Positions 29,356-40,067 of a stretch of DNA of 64,000 nucleotides are shown here, piece by piece. A program made the position numbers and the translations under genes. The notes under the pieces are model-generated. The model made no database searches, had not been told where the DNA came from, and was given only the letters and a program-made list of their open reading frames with translations. Numbering within the stretch: the stretch's first letter is position 1; every line of letters begins with the position of its first letter. This DNA comes from Cognatundibacterium aquatile (GTDB taxonomy: Bacteria; Pseudomonadota; Gammaproteobacteria; Burkholderiales; Burkholderiaceae_D). Location of the stretch: positions 124,001-188,000 of the forward strand of contig NZ_JACOFT010000002.1 in assembly GCF_014699135.1 (NCBI RefSeq), read 5' to 3'.

Positions 29356-30402
29356 ATGTCTTTGAATTCGACAGATTTTGGTTTGACAACGCTTCAGGTT
29401 AATTCTGGTTTCAGTAAAATATTAGCTGAAAAATTTGAAGCAAAAATTGCCCGCTTTGAACGTGTGGGCATGGGGCTGTTTGATGTTGCCAATTGTTTTG
29501 TGACATTTGGTCGCGTTGTTGGTCGCTCCGGTCTTACTGAGCGTTCCATCACTGAAATGGAAGCTGCGTTTTCTGACGAATTCCCATTGAGTGACGAAGT
29601 GTTGGTTCTGTCTGACCTTAATGTTCATGGCGAATTCGGGCAGCACCGCTTTGTTGCTGGCCCACCAATGATCCGGTTTTTTGCTTCGTTTCCTGTTTAC
29701 GGTCAGGATGGCAAACTGGTGGCGTGTTTGCGTTTGCTGGATTATCAGCCACACATTTTTGATGATGAGCAGCGCTTGTTGTTGGCTGATCTCGCGATTA
29801 TGGTCGAGCGGGAATTGGCGTTGAGCGCCGTTTGCCAGAATCAACTTGAATTGATGAAGCAGAACCGGCGCTTAAAGCGGGATACCTTGGTTGATCCCTT
29901 GCTCGGCACCTGGAACAAGCCTGCGATCATACGTTCTTTGCGTCTGGAAATGGAACGCTGTGCCAATTCGGGCAAACCAATGTCCTTGTTGTTTTTACTG
30001 CCGGATCAGATTGCTGAATTACGGGCAAAACACGGCATGGTTCTGACTGATCAGATCTTGGTGCGAATGGTGAGCCGTATTCGTTCTTGTATTCGTCCAT
30101 TTGATGCTTTAGGGCGGTTTGACAACGATCAGTTTCTGATTGTGTTGCCTGGTGCATCGCGTTTGGTCGTGATGGCAGTTGCAGAAAGAATCAGACTGTC
30201 AGTCATGATGCATTCCGAATGGATAGAAAACGCGGAAGTTTCATTGACGGTTTGCGTTGGATTGGCATCGACTGATGTGTACCCTGATGCAGATCCGGAA
30301 ATATTAATCAGCTTAGCTGAAAAAGCCCTGCTCTCGGCAAAGAGAGCAGGAAACAATACTGTTGTACAGGCTACGCCCGGGCAACCTGACATGATGATTT
30401 GA
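29356..30402 (+). CDS. GAF domain plus degenerate GGDEF domain protein, possible c-di-GMP or GTP sensor
   Basis: The 348-aa soluble protein has a GAF-like N-terminal domain (about residues 15-165; FASFPVYGQDGKLVACLRLLD and FDDEQRLLLADLA, in part) and a GGDEF-like domain (about 180-340). The hallmark is altered: DPLTGLxNR is DPLLGTWNK, and the GGDEF pentapeptide is DNDQF (256-260), so cyclase activity is unlikely. The inhibitory-site motif RxxD is intact as RPFD (247-250), exactly five residues before it, so c-di-GMP could still bind, as in PelD. It sits 28 bases after guaB and 3 before guaA, so expression should follow GMP synthesis. Function is inferred, not known. Confidence 0.85.
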   Translation: MSLNSTDFGLTTLQVNSGFSKILAEKFEAKIARFERVGMGLFDVANCFVTFGRVVGRSGLTERSITEMEAAFSDEFPLSDEVLVLSDLNVHGEFGQHRFVAGPPMIRFFASFPVYGQDGKLVACLRLLDYQPHIFDDEQRLLLADLAIMVERELALSAVCQNQLELMKQNRRLKRDTLVDPLLGTWNKPAIIRSLRLEMERCANSGKPMSLLFLLPDQIAELRAKHGMVLTDQILVRMVSRIRSCIRPFDALGRFDNDQFLIVLPGASRLVVMAVAERIRLSVMMHSEWIENAEVSLTVCVGLASTDVYPDADPEILISLAEKALLSAKRAGNNTVVQATPGQPDMMI

Positions 30403-30405
30403 TTT

Positions 30406-31998
30406 ATGCACTCAAAAATTCTTATTCTCGACTTTGGCTCTCAAGTCACTCAATTGATCGCTCGCCGTGTCCGCGATGCCGGTGTTTTTTCTGAAGTTCA
30501 TCCTTACGATGTCAGCGATGAATTTATCCGCAATTACGGCGCTGCAGGCATCATCCTGTCAGGTGGCCCTAGCAGTGTAACCGAAGGTGATACACCACGC
30601 GCACCGATGGCTGTATTCGACGCCGGTGTACCGGTGCTGGGTATCTGCTACGGTATGCAAACCATGGCAGAGCAACTTGGCGGTAAAGTAGAAAATGGTC
30701 TGGTACGTGAATTTGGTTACGCTGAAGTCCGTGCCCGCAGCCATACAGCATTGTTAAACGGTATCAATGATTTCGTGACACCTGAAGGCCACGGCATGCT
30801 GAAGGTCTGGATGAGTCACGGCGATAAAGTCAATGAAATGCCACCGGGTTTCAAGCTGATGGCATCAACGGATAACTGCCCGATTGCAGCAATGGCGGAC
30901 GAAGATCGCCGTTTCTATGCCGTCCAGTTCCATCCGGAAGTCACGCACACTGTGCAAGGTGAGGCAATTATTGGCCGTTTTGTACATGAAATCTGTGGCT
31001 GCAAATCTGACTGGAATATGCCGGATTACATCGCCGAAGCCGTCGCCGCAATCCGCGCTCAGGTTGGTACCGATGAAGTGATCCTCGGCTTGTCCGGTGG
31101 CGTTGACAGCAGTGTTGCTGCCGCGCTGATTCATCGCGCGATCGGTGATCAGCTGACTTGCGTGTTTGTTGATCACGGCTTGCTGCGTCTTGATGAAGGC
31201 AAGATGGTGATGGACATGTTCGCCAAAAACCTCGGTGTCAAAGTAATTCACGTTGATGCGACTGCGCAGTTCATGGGCCACCTGACCGGTGTTACCGATC
31301 CTGAGGCGAAACGTAAAATTATTGGCCGTGAATTCGTTGAGGTGTTCCAGGCAGAATCAGCCAAACTGAGCAATGCCAAATGGCTGGCGCAAGGCACGAT
31401 TTATCCTGACGTGATCGAGAGTGCTGGCAAGGGAAAAAAAGGTTCGCATACCATCAAGAGCCATCACAACGTTGGTGGTTTGCCGGATACGCTGAATCTG
31501 AAACTGCTGGAGCCACTGCGCGAACTGTTCAAAGACGAAGTGCGTAAGCTCGGTGTTGCGCTGGGTCTGCCGCATGGCATGGTATATCGTCATCCGTTCC
31601 CTGGACCTGGTCTCGGTGTGCGCATTCTTGGCGAAGTCAAAAAAGAATTTGCCGATCTGCTGCGTAAAGCCGATGCTATTTTTATCGAGGAATTACGCAC
31701 GAACTTCGTTGATCCAAACGCTGAAAAACCAGTCAACTGGTATGACGCGACTAGTCAGGCATTCGCGGTTTTCCTGCCAGTGAAATCGGTAGGCGTGATG
31801 GGCGATGGTCGCACTTACGATTACGTTGTCGCATTGCGTGCGGTTCAGACGCAGGATTTCATGACCGCCCACTGGGCACATCTGCCGCACGAGTTATTGG
31901 GCAAGGTTTCCAACCGGATTATCAATGAAGTGCGTGGCATCAATCGTGTTGTCTACGATATTTCCGGCAAACCGCCAGCAACAATTGAGTGGGAATAA
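30406..31998 (+). CDS. guaA: GMP synthase (glutamine-hydrolysing)
   Basis: It aminates XMP to GMP. The 530-aa protein has the class I glutamine amidotransferase domain (Cys in GICYGMQ; His/Glu in FHPEVTHT), the ATP pyrophosphatase domain with PP-loop [15 protein letters not shown], and the C-terminal dimerisation domain ending in PPATIEWE. It starts 3 bases after the preceding stop with no strong ribosome-binding site, so translational coupling is likely. Confidence 0.97.
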   Translation: MHSKILILDFGSQVTQLIARRVRDAGVFSEVHPYDVSDEFIRNYGAAGIILSGGPSSVTEGDTPRAPMAVFDAGVPVLGICYGMQTMAEQLGGKVENGLVREFGYAEVRARSHTALLNGINDFVTPEGHGMLKVWMSHGDKVNEMPPGFKLMASTDNCPIAAMADEDRRFYAVQFHPEVTHTVQGEAIIGRFVHEICGCKSDWNMPDYIAEAVAAIRAQVGTDEVILGLSGGVDSSVAAALIHRAIGDQLTCVFVDHGLLRLDEGKMVMDMFAKNLGVKVIHVDATAQFMGHLTGVTDPEAKRKIIGREFVEVFQAESAKLSNAKWLAQGTIYPDVIESAGKGKKGSHTIKSHHNVGGLPDTLNLKLLEPLRELFKDEVRKLGVALGLPHGMVYRHPFPGPGLGVRILGEVKKEFADLLRKADAIFIEELRTNFVDPNAEKPVNWYDATSQAFAVFLPVKSVGVMGDGRTYDYVVALRAVQTQDFMTAHWAHLPHELLGKVSNRIINEVRGINRVVYDISGKPPATIEWE

Positions 31999-32001
31999 GA
32001 C

Positions 32002-32637
32002 GTGACCTATAGCGTCAAAGAAATTTTTTACACTTTGCAGGGCGAAGGCAATCATGCCGGTCGTCCTGCAGTGTTTTGCCGTTTTTCCGGTTGCAATTTA
32101 TGGACGGGCAGGGAAGAAGATCGCGCATCAGCGGTCTGTCAGTTTTGTGATACGGATTTCGTCGGCACTGACGGTGTTGGTGGCGGTAAATTTAAATCTG
32201 CACAAGATCTGGCTGCAGCGATTAATGCCTTGTGGCCAACTTCGTATACAGCCAGCAAATATGTGGTGTTCACTGGTGGCGAACCGTTACTGCAACTCGA
32301 TGCAGGCCTGATTGCGGCGATGCATGCTGTTGGCTTTGAAATTGCGATTGAAACCAATGGCACCTTGTCTGTACCTGAAGGCGTTGACTGGATTTGCGTG
32401 AGTCCCAAAATGGGCTCGGAGCTTGTAGTTCGCAAGGGCAATGAAATTAAGGTCGTGATTCCGCAAATCGGGCAAAACATGGCGACATACGGTAATCTTG
32501 ATTTTGAACATTACTTCGTGCAAGCGATGGATGGGCCATTAAGAGACGATAATCTGCGCCGCGCAATTGATTTCTGCAAACAGCATCCGCAATGGAAGCT
32601 GAGCTTACAGACACATAAACTTCTACAAATTCCTTAA
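32002..32637 (+). CDS. queE: 7-carboxy-7-deazaguanine synthase
   Basis: This radical-SAM enzyme makes the 7-deazaguanine core for queuosine. It starts at GTG 32002, three bases after guaA. The 211-aa protein has the FeS/SAM cysteines spaced as in the E. coli type: C-R-F-S-G-C, then C-Q-F-C-D-T-D-F about 16 residues on (a CxnCxxC variant). GGEPLLQLD and IETNGT follow. It acts just after QueD in the pathway. Confidence 0.94.
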   Translation: MTYSVKEIFYTLQGEGNHAGRPAVFCRFSGCNLWTGREEDRASAVCQFCDTDFVGTDGVGGGKFKSAQDLAAAINALWPTSYTASKYVVFTGGEPLLQLDAGLIAAMHAVGFEIAIETNGTLSVPEGVDWICVSPKMGSELVVRKGNEIKVVIPQIGQNMATYGNLDFEHYFVQAMDGPLRDDNLRRAIDFCKQHPQWKLSLQTHKLLQIP

Positions 32638-32644
32638 GCTTTAC

Positions 32645-33627
<983 letters not shown>

Positions 33628-33636
33628 CCGATCACC

Positions 33637-34554
33637 ATGCAATTCACACTTCCTACATTAAAAGCACCGGTTGGCATTGCTGTCGTCGCACCAAGTGGTG
33701 GGCCACTCGATGATGCTGCGGTTGTCCGCGGTCTCGACACTCTGCAGCGGCAAGGTTTTGTCGTGCAGAGTTATTATCAGCCAGAACAACGATTTCAGCG
33801 TTTCGGTGGTAGTGATGAGCAACGTGTCGCGCAGTTACACGCAGCAGCAAGTAACCCTGATGTCAGTATCGTGATGGCGTTGCGCGGCAGCTATGGTTTT
33901 TCACGGCTGTTGCCGCATCTGGACCTCGATTTGTTGGCGAATAGCGGCAAGGTGTTTGTCGGTTACAGCGATTTCACCTTAATGCATCAGGCTATGCTGG
34001 CGCGCGGAAGACTCAGTATTGCCGGGCCTATGCTGTACGGCGATTTCACCAGTGACAAACTGTCGGAATACACCTTATCGCAATTCATTCAGTGCATTTC
34101 TCATCAGCGTCATCAGGTCGGGTTTTCTTGTGCGGAGTCGTCTGCAATTGAAGTGCAGGGGCGTTTGTGGGGTGGCAATCTGGCGATGCTGACCCATATC
34201 ATAGGAACGCCATACTGGACAGAGATTGAAGATGGAATATTGTTTCTGGAAGATATAGGTGAACATCCGTACCGCGTAGAGCGCATGCTGTTGCAAATGC
34301 ATTTTGCAGGTATTCTTGAAAAGCAAAAAGCGATCGTATTAGGTGATTTTTCTGGCTATCAGCTGGCCGCGCATGATCGTGGCTACGATTTTTCTGAGAT
34401 GCTCAACTACGTGCGCAGTGTCGTCGATGTGCCGGTGATTACAGGCTTACCTTTCGGGCATATTCCTGATCGCGCAAGTCTGGTTGTCGGCAGTGCGGCC
34501 ACATTAAAAGTTGCTGATCAACAGGCACAACTCATGATGGATTATCAGTTGTAA
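33637..34554 (+). CDS. ldcA: Muramoyltetrapeptide carboxypeptidase (LD-carboxypeptidase, family S66)
   Basis: It removes the terminal D-Ala from tetrapeptides during cytoplasmic murein recycling. The 305-aa sequence has IAVVAPSGGPLDD, ALRGSYGFSRLL, the nucleophile elbow FVGYSDFT (Ser), Glu in LEDIGEHPYRVERML, and the C-terminal His in GLPFGHIPD. All three catalytic positions are present. It has no signal peptide, as expected. It is last in the guaB cluster and is followed by a terminator. Confidence 0.9.
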   Translation: MQFTLPTLKAPVGIAVVAPSGGPLDDAAVVRGLDTLQRQGFVVQSYYQPEQRFQRFGGSDEQRVAQLHAAASNPDVSIVMALRGSYGFSRLLPHLDLDLLANSGKVFVGYSDFTLMHQAMLARGRLSIAGPMLYGDFTSDKLSEYTLSQFIQCISHQRHQVGFSCAESSAIEVQGRLWGGNLAMLTHIIGTPYWTEIEDGILFLEDIGEHPYRVERMLLQMHFAGILEKQKAIVLGDFSGYQLAAHDRGYDFSEMLNYVRSVVDVPVITGLPFGHIPDRASLVVGSAATLKVADQQAQLMMDYQL

Positions 34555-34594
34555 TTTTTTTCAGTGCTACTGGAATAAGCCGTGACAGAATAAA

Positions 34595-34626
34595 AAAGCC
34601 GCCCAAATTATTGGGCGGCTTTCTCT
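34595..34626. terminator. Bidirectional terminator between ldcA and the MHS transporter gene
   Basis: AAAGCCGCCCAA (34595-34606) pairs with TTGGGCGGCTTT (34611-34622), with a 4-base loop (ATTA) and A/T runs on both sides. Confidence 0.93.
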
Positions 34627-34670
34627 TTTTACCGGTAGGTTATCGCGCAATTACTTGCCCGTTTTGAGAC

Positions 34671-36335
34671 TTAATCGTCAGCGTAAATATCGTTATCTTT
34701 GGTTTCCTTGATGAACAAGGCGCCAATCACAAACGTCATCAATGCAATTACGATCGGGTACCAGAGGCCGTAGTAAATATCGCCTTTGAATGCCACCAGT
34801 GCAAACGCAGTTGTCGGCAGCAAACCACCAAACCAGCCGTTACCGATATGGTAAGGCAAGGACATGGATGTGTAGCGTATGCGTGTTGGGAACATTTCTA
34901 CCAGCATCGCTGCGATAGGGCCGTACACCATCGTGACATAGATCACCAGAATGACCAGTAACACCAAGACCATCGGCTTATCGATCTGTTTAGGATCAGC
35001 TTTGGCAGGGTAGCCGGCAGCTTTGATTGCATCAGCCAGTTCTTTGGAGAATGCTTTATCTTTTGCTGCAGCTTCTTCTTTTGGCAAGCTTGTTGCGTTG
35101 AAAGAAGTAATGACTTTGTCACCGACTTTAACGGATGCAACTGTGCCAGCGGGCGCTATTTCATTGGAGTAGTTCACAGATGCTGCTGCCAGTTTCGCTT
35201 TCACGATATCGCAGGAAGAAGTGAATTTCTTCGTGCCTGTCGGGTTGAACTGGAATTGGCAATCAGCAGGATCAGCAGTCACAACCACTGGCGCATTTTT
35301 CAATGCAGATTCCAATGCTGGATTTGCGTAGTGTGTCAGCGCATTGAAAATCGGGAAGTAAGTTACTGCAGCAATCAGGCAACCAGCCAGAATGATAGGC
35401 TTACGACCAATTTTATCGGACAGTGAACCGAACACGATAAAGAACGGTGTACCGATAACCAGAGATGCGGCGATCAGCAGATTCGCTGTCGCTCCATCGA
35501 CCTTCAATGTTTGTTGCAGGAAGAACAGAGCGTAGAACTGACCTGTGTACCAAACCACTGCCTGACCAGCTGTCAGACCAACCAGCGCCAGAATAACGAT
35601 TTTCAGGTTTTTCCATTGGCCGAAAGATTCAGTCAATGGTGCTTTCGAAGTTTTGCCTTCAGCCTTCATTTTCGCGAACGCTGGCGACTCGTTCATGGAC
35701 AAGCGAATCCAGACGGAAATCGCCAGCAGGAACACAGACACCAGGAACGGAACGCGCCAGCCCCATGAAGCGAATTCTTCTTCGCCGATTGCCTGACGAG
35801 TACCAAGAATCACCATCAATGACAGGAACAAGCCCAGTGTTGCTGTGGTTTGTATCCATGCAGTGTAAGCACCGCGCTTGTCATGCGGAGCATGTTCCGC
35901 AACGTAAGTTGCCGCACCGCCGTATTCGCCACCGAGTGCCAGACCTTGCAGAATACGCAAAGAGACCAGAATGATCGGCGAGACAATTCCCCAGCTTGCG
36001 TAGCCTGGTAGCAGGCCGACGCAGAAGGTGGAACCACCCATGATCAGAATCGTGACCAGGAAAGTGTATTTACGGCCTATCATGTCGCCGAGGCGACCGA
36101 ATACCAACGCGCCGAAAGGGCGGACGATAAAGCCGGCGGCGAATGCCAGCAAGGCAAAAATGAACGCAGTGTTAGGATCGGTGCCAGCAAAGAATTGCTT
36201 AGCGATGATGGCTGCCAGTGAGCCATACAGATAAAAGTCATACCATTCAAAAACGGTCCCCAGAGAAGATGCAAAAATTACTTTGCGCTCTTCCGCTGTC
36301 ATTCCGCTTGACGTTGCAATAGGTGCTGTCGCCAT
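34671..36335 (-). CDS. MFS transporter, metabolite:H+ symporter (MHS) family, with an inserted soluble domain
   Basis: The 554-aa protein shows the MHS pattern: EWYDFYLYGSLA, GRLGDMIGRKYTFL, ALGGEYGGAATYVAEHAP and, near the end, MFPTRIRYTSMSLPYHIGNG. These resemble ProP/ShiA/KgtP, carriers of organic acids or osmolytes. Family members are usually about 430-450 aa; here about 110 extra residues (about 340-450) lie between membrane segments, hydrophilic with two Cys (DPADCQFQF; TSSCDIVK). By topology this insertion is probably periplasmic. It starts with CAGGAGACA upstream. Substrate unknown. Confidence 0.88.
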   Translation of the reverse strand: MATAPIATSSGMTAEERKVIFASSLGTVFEWYDFYLYGSLAAIIAKQFFAGTDPNTAFIFALLAFAAGFIVRPFGALVFGRLGDMIGRKYTFLVTILIMGGSTFCVGLLPGYASWGIVSPIILVSLRILQGLALGGEYGGAATYVAEHAPHDKRGAYTAWIQTTATLGLFLSLMVILGTRQAIGEEEFASWGWRVPFLVSVFLLAISVWIRLSMNESPAFAKMKAEGKTSKAPLTESFGQWKNLKIVILALVGLTAGQAVVWYTGQFYALFFLQQTLKVDGATANLLIAASLVIGTPFFIVFGSLSDKIGRKPIILAGCLIAAVTYFPIFNALTHYANPALESALKNAPVVVTADPADCQFQFNPTGTKKFTSSCDIVKAKLAAASVNYSNEIAPAGTVASVKVGDKVITSFNATSLPKEEAAAKDKAFSKELADAIKAAGYPAKADPKQIDKPMVLVLLVILVIYVTMVYGPIAAMLVEMFPTRIRYTSMSLPYHIGNGWFGGLLPTTAFALVAFKGDIYYGLWYPIVIALMTFVIGALFIKETKDNDIYADD

Positions 36336-36776
36336 GCTTGTCTCCTGATTTATGTTTTATATATATAAAGTATGTTGGCAAAGCCTGTCATAGGTGGAAA
36401 TAGAACTTCTGACATTTTTTGCACAACTTGAGTGTGCAAGCTGAAACTTACGGCATGCTTTCTTCAAACTTACAGAAACTTACAAGAGTGAAAATTTTTT
36501 CGCTGATTTTTTGCCGGGAAAATAGGAATAAAATAAGCTGAAAATTTTGCGAACGGTCGTACTAAATTATGCTATTCTGCTTCGCAAGCAATCTATTCCG
36601 CTTCCGTTTTTATCTGCATTGCTGCGTCTTAATGTGGCTGTACGCAGAGAGGAATGTAGTAACGGGACAGTATTTGCAGGTGCATTACCTGCTCAGGTTG
36701 TGCAGATCCGTTTTTCAGTAGTCAGTTTTTAGTAGCACCAAGAATTACTTAAAATTCAACTCACAGGAGACACCTC
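36336..36776. promoter_or_regulatory. Divergent control region between the transporter and thiolase genes
   Basis: This 441-base AT-rich gap holds no gene I trust. Seen: AAACTTAC three times (36444, 36466, 36477); GCACA/TGTGC inverted repeat (36421-36437); and a near-palindrome GAACGGTCGTAC (36551-36562) of the kind bound by TetR-type regulators of acyl-CoA genes. TTGCGA at 36547 overlaps the last. AGGAGACACCTC precedes the thiolase ATG. Confidence 0.45.
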
Positions 36777-37955
36777 ATGAATGATGCAGTTATTGTTTCT
36801 ACCGCCCGCACTGGTTTAGCTAAGTCCTGGAAAGGGGCTTTTAATATGACGCATGGCGCCACTCTCGGTGGGCATGTGTTAGCCGCAGCGATATCCCGCG
36901 CTGGTATCGATTCAGCAGAAGTGGAAGATGTCATCATGGGGTGTGCGACACCTGAAGGTGCGACTGGCAGCAATATCGCCCGTCAGATCGCATTGCGTGG
37001 CGGTTGCCCGGTCACGACCAGCGGCATGACTGTGAATCGTTTTTGCTCGTCCGGTTTACAAACAATCGCGATGGCAGCGCAGCGCATTATTGCCGGTGAA
37101 GGTGATATTTATGCTGCTGGCGGTGTTGAGTCTATTTCCTGCGTACAAAATGAAGCGAACACGCACATGCTGGTGGAACCCTGGTTGAAGCAGCACAAGC
37201 CAGAAGTTTACTGGCCGATGTTGCAGACTGCAGAAACAGTCGCCAAGCGTTACAACATTTCCCGCGAACGTCAGGATGAATACGGCGTGCAAAGCCAGTT
37301 ACGTGCAGCAGCAGCGCAAGCGGCCGGCCTGTTCAACGCTGAAATCGTGCCGATGACGACCACCATGGGTGTCGCCGATAAAACAACCGGCATGCTCGTC
37401 ACACGTGAAGTTACGATCGCGGCGGATGAAGGCATTCGCGCAGACACGACACTGGAAGCAGTATCAAAAATCCGTTCTGCTGTTCCAGGTGGTGTGATTT
37501 CTGCCGGTAATGCAAGCCAGTTTTCCGATGGCGCTTCGGTTGCTATCGTCATGAACAGTAAAGTCGCTGAAGCCAAAGGCTTGCAACCGCTGGGTATTTT
37601 CCGTGGTTTCGCTGTCGCTGGTTGCGAACCGGATGAAATGGGTATCGGCCCTGTGTTTGCGATTCCTAAACTGTTGAAAAAAGCCGGACTTAAAGTAGAA
37701 GACATCGGCTTGTGGGAATTGAATGAAGCATTCGCGGTACAAGTTTTGTATTGCGCCGACAAGCTCGGTATTCCTATGGACAGATTGAATGTCAACGGTG
37801 GGGCGATTGCGGTCGGCCATCCTTACGGTGTGTCCGGCGCGCGTCTGACGGGTCATGCATTGATCGAAGGCAAACGCCGTGGTGTGAAGTATGTCGTGGT
37901 GACGATGTGTATCGGCGGCGGACAAGGCGCAGCCGGTTTATTTGAAGTCGTCTGA
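36777..37955 (+). CDS. Acetyl-CoA acyltransferase (thiolase, FadA-like)
   Basis: It cleaves 3-ketoacyl-CoA with CoA in beta-oxidation. The 392-aa sequence has the acylated Cys in [12 protein letters not shown], the His in [16 protein letters not shown] and the C-terminal proton-shuttling Cys in [22 protein letters not shown] is also typical. It is the first gene of an accessory acyl-CoA cluster reaching to about 46.7 kb. The family covers degradative and biosynthetic forms; the context favours degradation. Confidence 0.93.
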   Translation: MNDAVIVSTARTGLAKSWKGAFNMTHGATLGGHVLAAAISRAGIDSAEVEDVIMGCATPEGATGSNIARQIALRGGCPVTTSGMTVNRFCSSGLQTIAMAAQRIIAGEGDIYAAGGVESISCVQNEANTHMLVEPWLKQHKPEVYWPMLQTAETVAKRYNISRERQDEYGVQSQLRAAAAQAAGLFNAEIVPMTTTMGVADKTTGMLVTREVTIAADEGIRADTTLEAVSKIRSAVPGGVISAGNASQFSDGASVAIVMNSKVAEAKGLQPLGIFRGFAVAGCEPDEMGIGPVFAIPKLLKKAGLKVEDIGLWELNEAFAVQVLYCADKLGIPMDRLNVNGGAIAVGHPYGVSGARLTGHALIEGKRRGVKYVVVTMCIGGGQGAAGLFEVV

Positions 37956-38085
37956 TAAAGTCTGGTCTTGGGCGTTCATGTGAGCCGGTGTCGTTGAAGC
38001 TGTCTCGCATGAACTGCCTTATGGTCTTACTAAATGTCTGATTCAAGGTCTGATCACCATTTTCCGAAACTTCACCGGAACTGCC

Positions 38086-39903
38086 ATGTCATCCAAAATT
38101 CTCTCCCGCCGCGATCTCGATTTTCTGTTGTACGAATGGCTGAATGTCGAATCCCTCAATCAACGCCCGCGTTTTGCCGAGCACAGTCGCGAAACCTTCA
38201 ACGCAGCGCTCGATACCTGCGAACAAATCGCCACCGATTTATTTGCCACCCACAACAAGAAAAGCGACCAGAACGAGCCGCATTTCGATGGCGAAAAAGT
38301 GCACATGATTCCCGAAGTCAAAACTGCGCTGAACGCGTTTCGCGACGCGGGCTTACTGGCCGCCGGTCAGGACTTTGATTTCGGCGGTATGCAACTGCCT
38401 TGTGTGGTTGAAAAAGCCGGTTTTGCGTATTTCAAGGGTGCCAATGTTGGTACCGCCTCCTATCCGTTTTTAACGATAGGCAACGCGAACACCTTGCTGA
38501 AATGCGGCACGCCGGAACAAATCGAGTCGTATGTCAAACCTATGCTGGAAGGGCGTTTCTTCGGCACCATGTGTCTGTCTGAACCGCAGGCCGGTTCCAG
38601 CTTATCCGATATTGTTACCCGTGCCGAGCCGCAGGCCGATGGCAGTTTCAGACTGACCGGTAACAAGATGTGGATCTCTGCCGGTGAACACGAACTGTCA
38701 GAAAATATTATTCATCTTGTGCTGGCAAAAGTGCCGGATGAAAATGGAAAACTGATTCCCGGTGTCAAAGGTATTTCTTTATTTATCGTTCCTAAGTTCG
38801 TGCTGGACGAGCAGGGCAATCCGGGCGAGCGGAATGATGTGGTGCTGGCTGGCCTGAATCACAAAATGGGCTATCGTGGCACCACGAATTGCCTGCTGAA
38901 TTTTGGTGAAGGCAAGTACAAGCCGCAGGGCAAAGCCGGTGCTATCGGTTTCCTGGTTGGTACTTTGCATCGCGGGCTTGCGAATATGTTCCACATGATG
39001 AACGAAGCCCGTATCGGTGTCGGTCTTGGTGCGGTCATGCTGGGCTATACCGGTTATCTGCACGCACTCGATTACGCCCGTAATCGTCCGCAGGGACGCG
39101 CGCCACTGAACAAAGATCCGGCAGCACCGCAGTTGCCCATCATTCAGCATACGGATGTGAAACGCATGTTGCTGGCGCAAAAATCGTATGTCGAAGGCGG
39201 TCTGGCGTTGACCTTGTATTGCGCGCGGCTGGTCGATGAAGAGCGCACAGGCACCACGCCGGAAGCGCGGCAAAACGCCAGTCTGTTGCTGGAAATCCTG
39301 ACGCCTATCGCTAAATCCTGGCCTTCGCAATGGTGTCTGGAAGCGAATAATCTCGCGATACAAGTGCATGGCGGCTACGGCTACACCCGTGAATACAACG
39401 TCGAACAGTTTTATCGCGACAACCGTCTGAATCCGATTCATGAGGGAACGCACGGCATTCAGGGGCTGGATTTACTTGGCCGCAAAGTCGTGATGCAGGA
39501 TGGCGCTGCGCTCGAAGCACTGGGCACGGCGATACATAAAACCCTGTTAAAAGCCGCAACGCATCCTGAACTGGCAGCCTACGACAAAGCGCTGGCGCGG
39601 GTGCTGCAGCGTCTTGCGCAGGTGACGCAGCAATTGCACGCTTGTGGCGACACCAATAAGACACTGGCAAACGCATCTGCCTATCTGGAAGCTTTCGGTC
39701 ACACCGTGCTGGCGTGGATATGGCTGGAGCAGGCGTTGCTGAGTCTGCATAAAGAGGATGCGCATGACGCGGACTTTTATGCCGGTAAGCTGCAGGCGTG
39801 TAAATATTTCTTCCAGTGGGAATTACCGAAGGTACATCCGCAACTGGATTTACTCGCCAGCATCGATACAACGACCTACGACATGCAAGATAACTGGTTT
39901 TAA
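38086..39903 (+). CDS. Acyl-CoA dehydrogenase, long (605-aa) form
   Basis: The protein carries an extra N-terminal stretch (about 1-75), the flavoprotein core (CLSEPQAGSSLSDI; RLTGNKMWISAGEH, FAD/substrate sites), the catalytic Glu in NPIHEGTHGIQGLDLLGRK, and a C-terminal extension of about 130 residues. This three-part form is typical of AidB/DmdC-like and long beta-oxidation dehydrogenases. It is downstream of the thiolase after a 130-base gap and has no strong ribosome-binding site. A dispersed palindromic element begins right after the stop. Confidence 0.92.
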   Translation: MSSKILSRRDLDFLLYEWLNVESLNQRPRFAEHSRETFNAALDTCEQIATDLFATHNKKSDQNEPHFDGEKVHMIPEVKTALNAFRDAGLLAAGQDFDFGGMQLPCVVEKAGFAYFKGANVGTASYPFLTIGNANTLLKCGTPEQIESYVKPMLEGRFFGTMCLSEPQAGSSLSDIVTRAEPQADGSFRLTGNKMWISAGEHELSENIIHLVLAKVPDENGKLIPGVKGISLFIVPKFVLDEQGNPGERNDVVLAGLNHKMGYRGTTNCLLNFGEGKYKPQGKAGAIGFLVGTLHRGLANMFHMMNEARIGVGLGAVMLGYTGYLHALDYARNRPQGRAPLNKDPAAPQLPIIQHTDVKRMLLAQKSYVEGGLALTLYCARLVDEERTGTTPEARQNASLLLEILTPIAKSWPSQWCLEANNLAIQVHGGYGYTREYNVEQFYRDNRLNPIHEGTHGIQGLDLLGRKVVMQDGAALEALGTAIHKTLLKAATHPELAAYDKALARVLQRLAQVTQQLHACGDTNKTLANASAYLEAFGHTVLAWIWLEQALLSLHKEDAHDADFYAGKLQACKYFFQWELPKVHPQLDLLASIDTTTYDMQDNWF

Positions 39904-39991
39904 TACTCCCGGGAGTATATTTTAAAGCCCAATGAATATAAGGAGATAAAGGGGATTTTGAAGGATACTCCCCCTTTATCCTCTTTTTATC
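39904..39991 (-). repeat. Dispersed palindromic element, copy 2 (inverted relative to copy 1)
   Basis: On the plus strand: TACTCCCGGGAGTA palindrome (39904-39917), GGGAGTATATTTTAAAGCCC (39911-39930), a 34-base spacer (39931-39964), then ATACTCCCCC (39965-39974) and CTTTTTATC (39983-39991). The reverse complement matches the copy at 14101-14175 block for block; the spacers are equal in length but only about 15 of 34 positions match. It lies just after the acyl-CoA dehydrogenase stop. Confidence 0.8.
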
Positions 39992-40011
39992 TTATTTTTT
40001 TGAACAAATTC

Positions 40012-40056
40012 CGGCATAAATTCGACATAAATTTCGGCATAAATTTTGACATAAAC
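40012..40056 (+). repeat. Tandem array, about 12-bp period, upstream of SDR gene
   Basis: CATAAA recurs at 40015, 40026, 40038 and 40050 inside CGGCATAAATTCGACATAAA-type units, making two near-identical 22-23-base halves. It ends next to the GGAGACG ribosome-binding site of the next gene. Confidence 0.75.
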
Positions 40057-40067
40057 GGAGACGACCG

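Noticed and set aside
36547-36732. 61-codon frame before the thiolase gene
   Set aside because: It lies in the promoter region, lacks a ribosome-binding site and has a random-looking composition.
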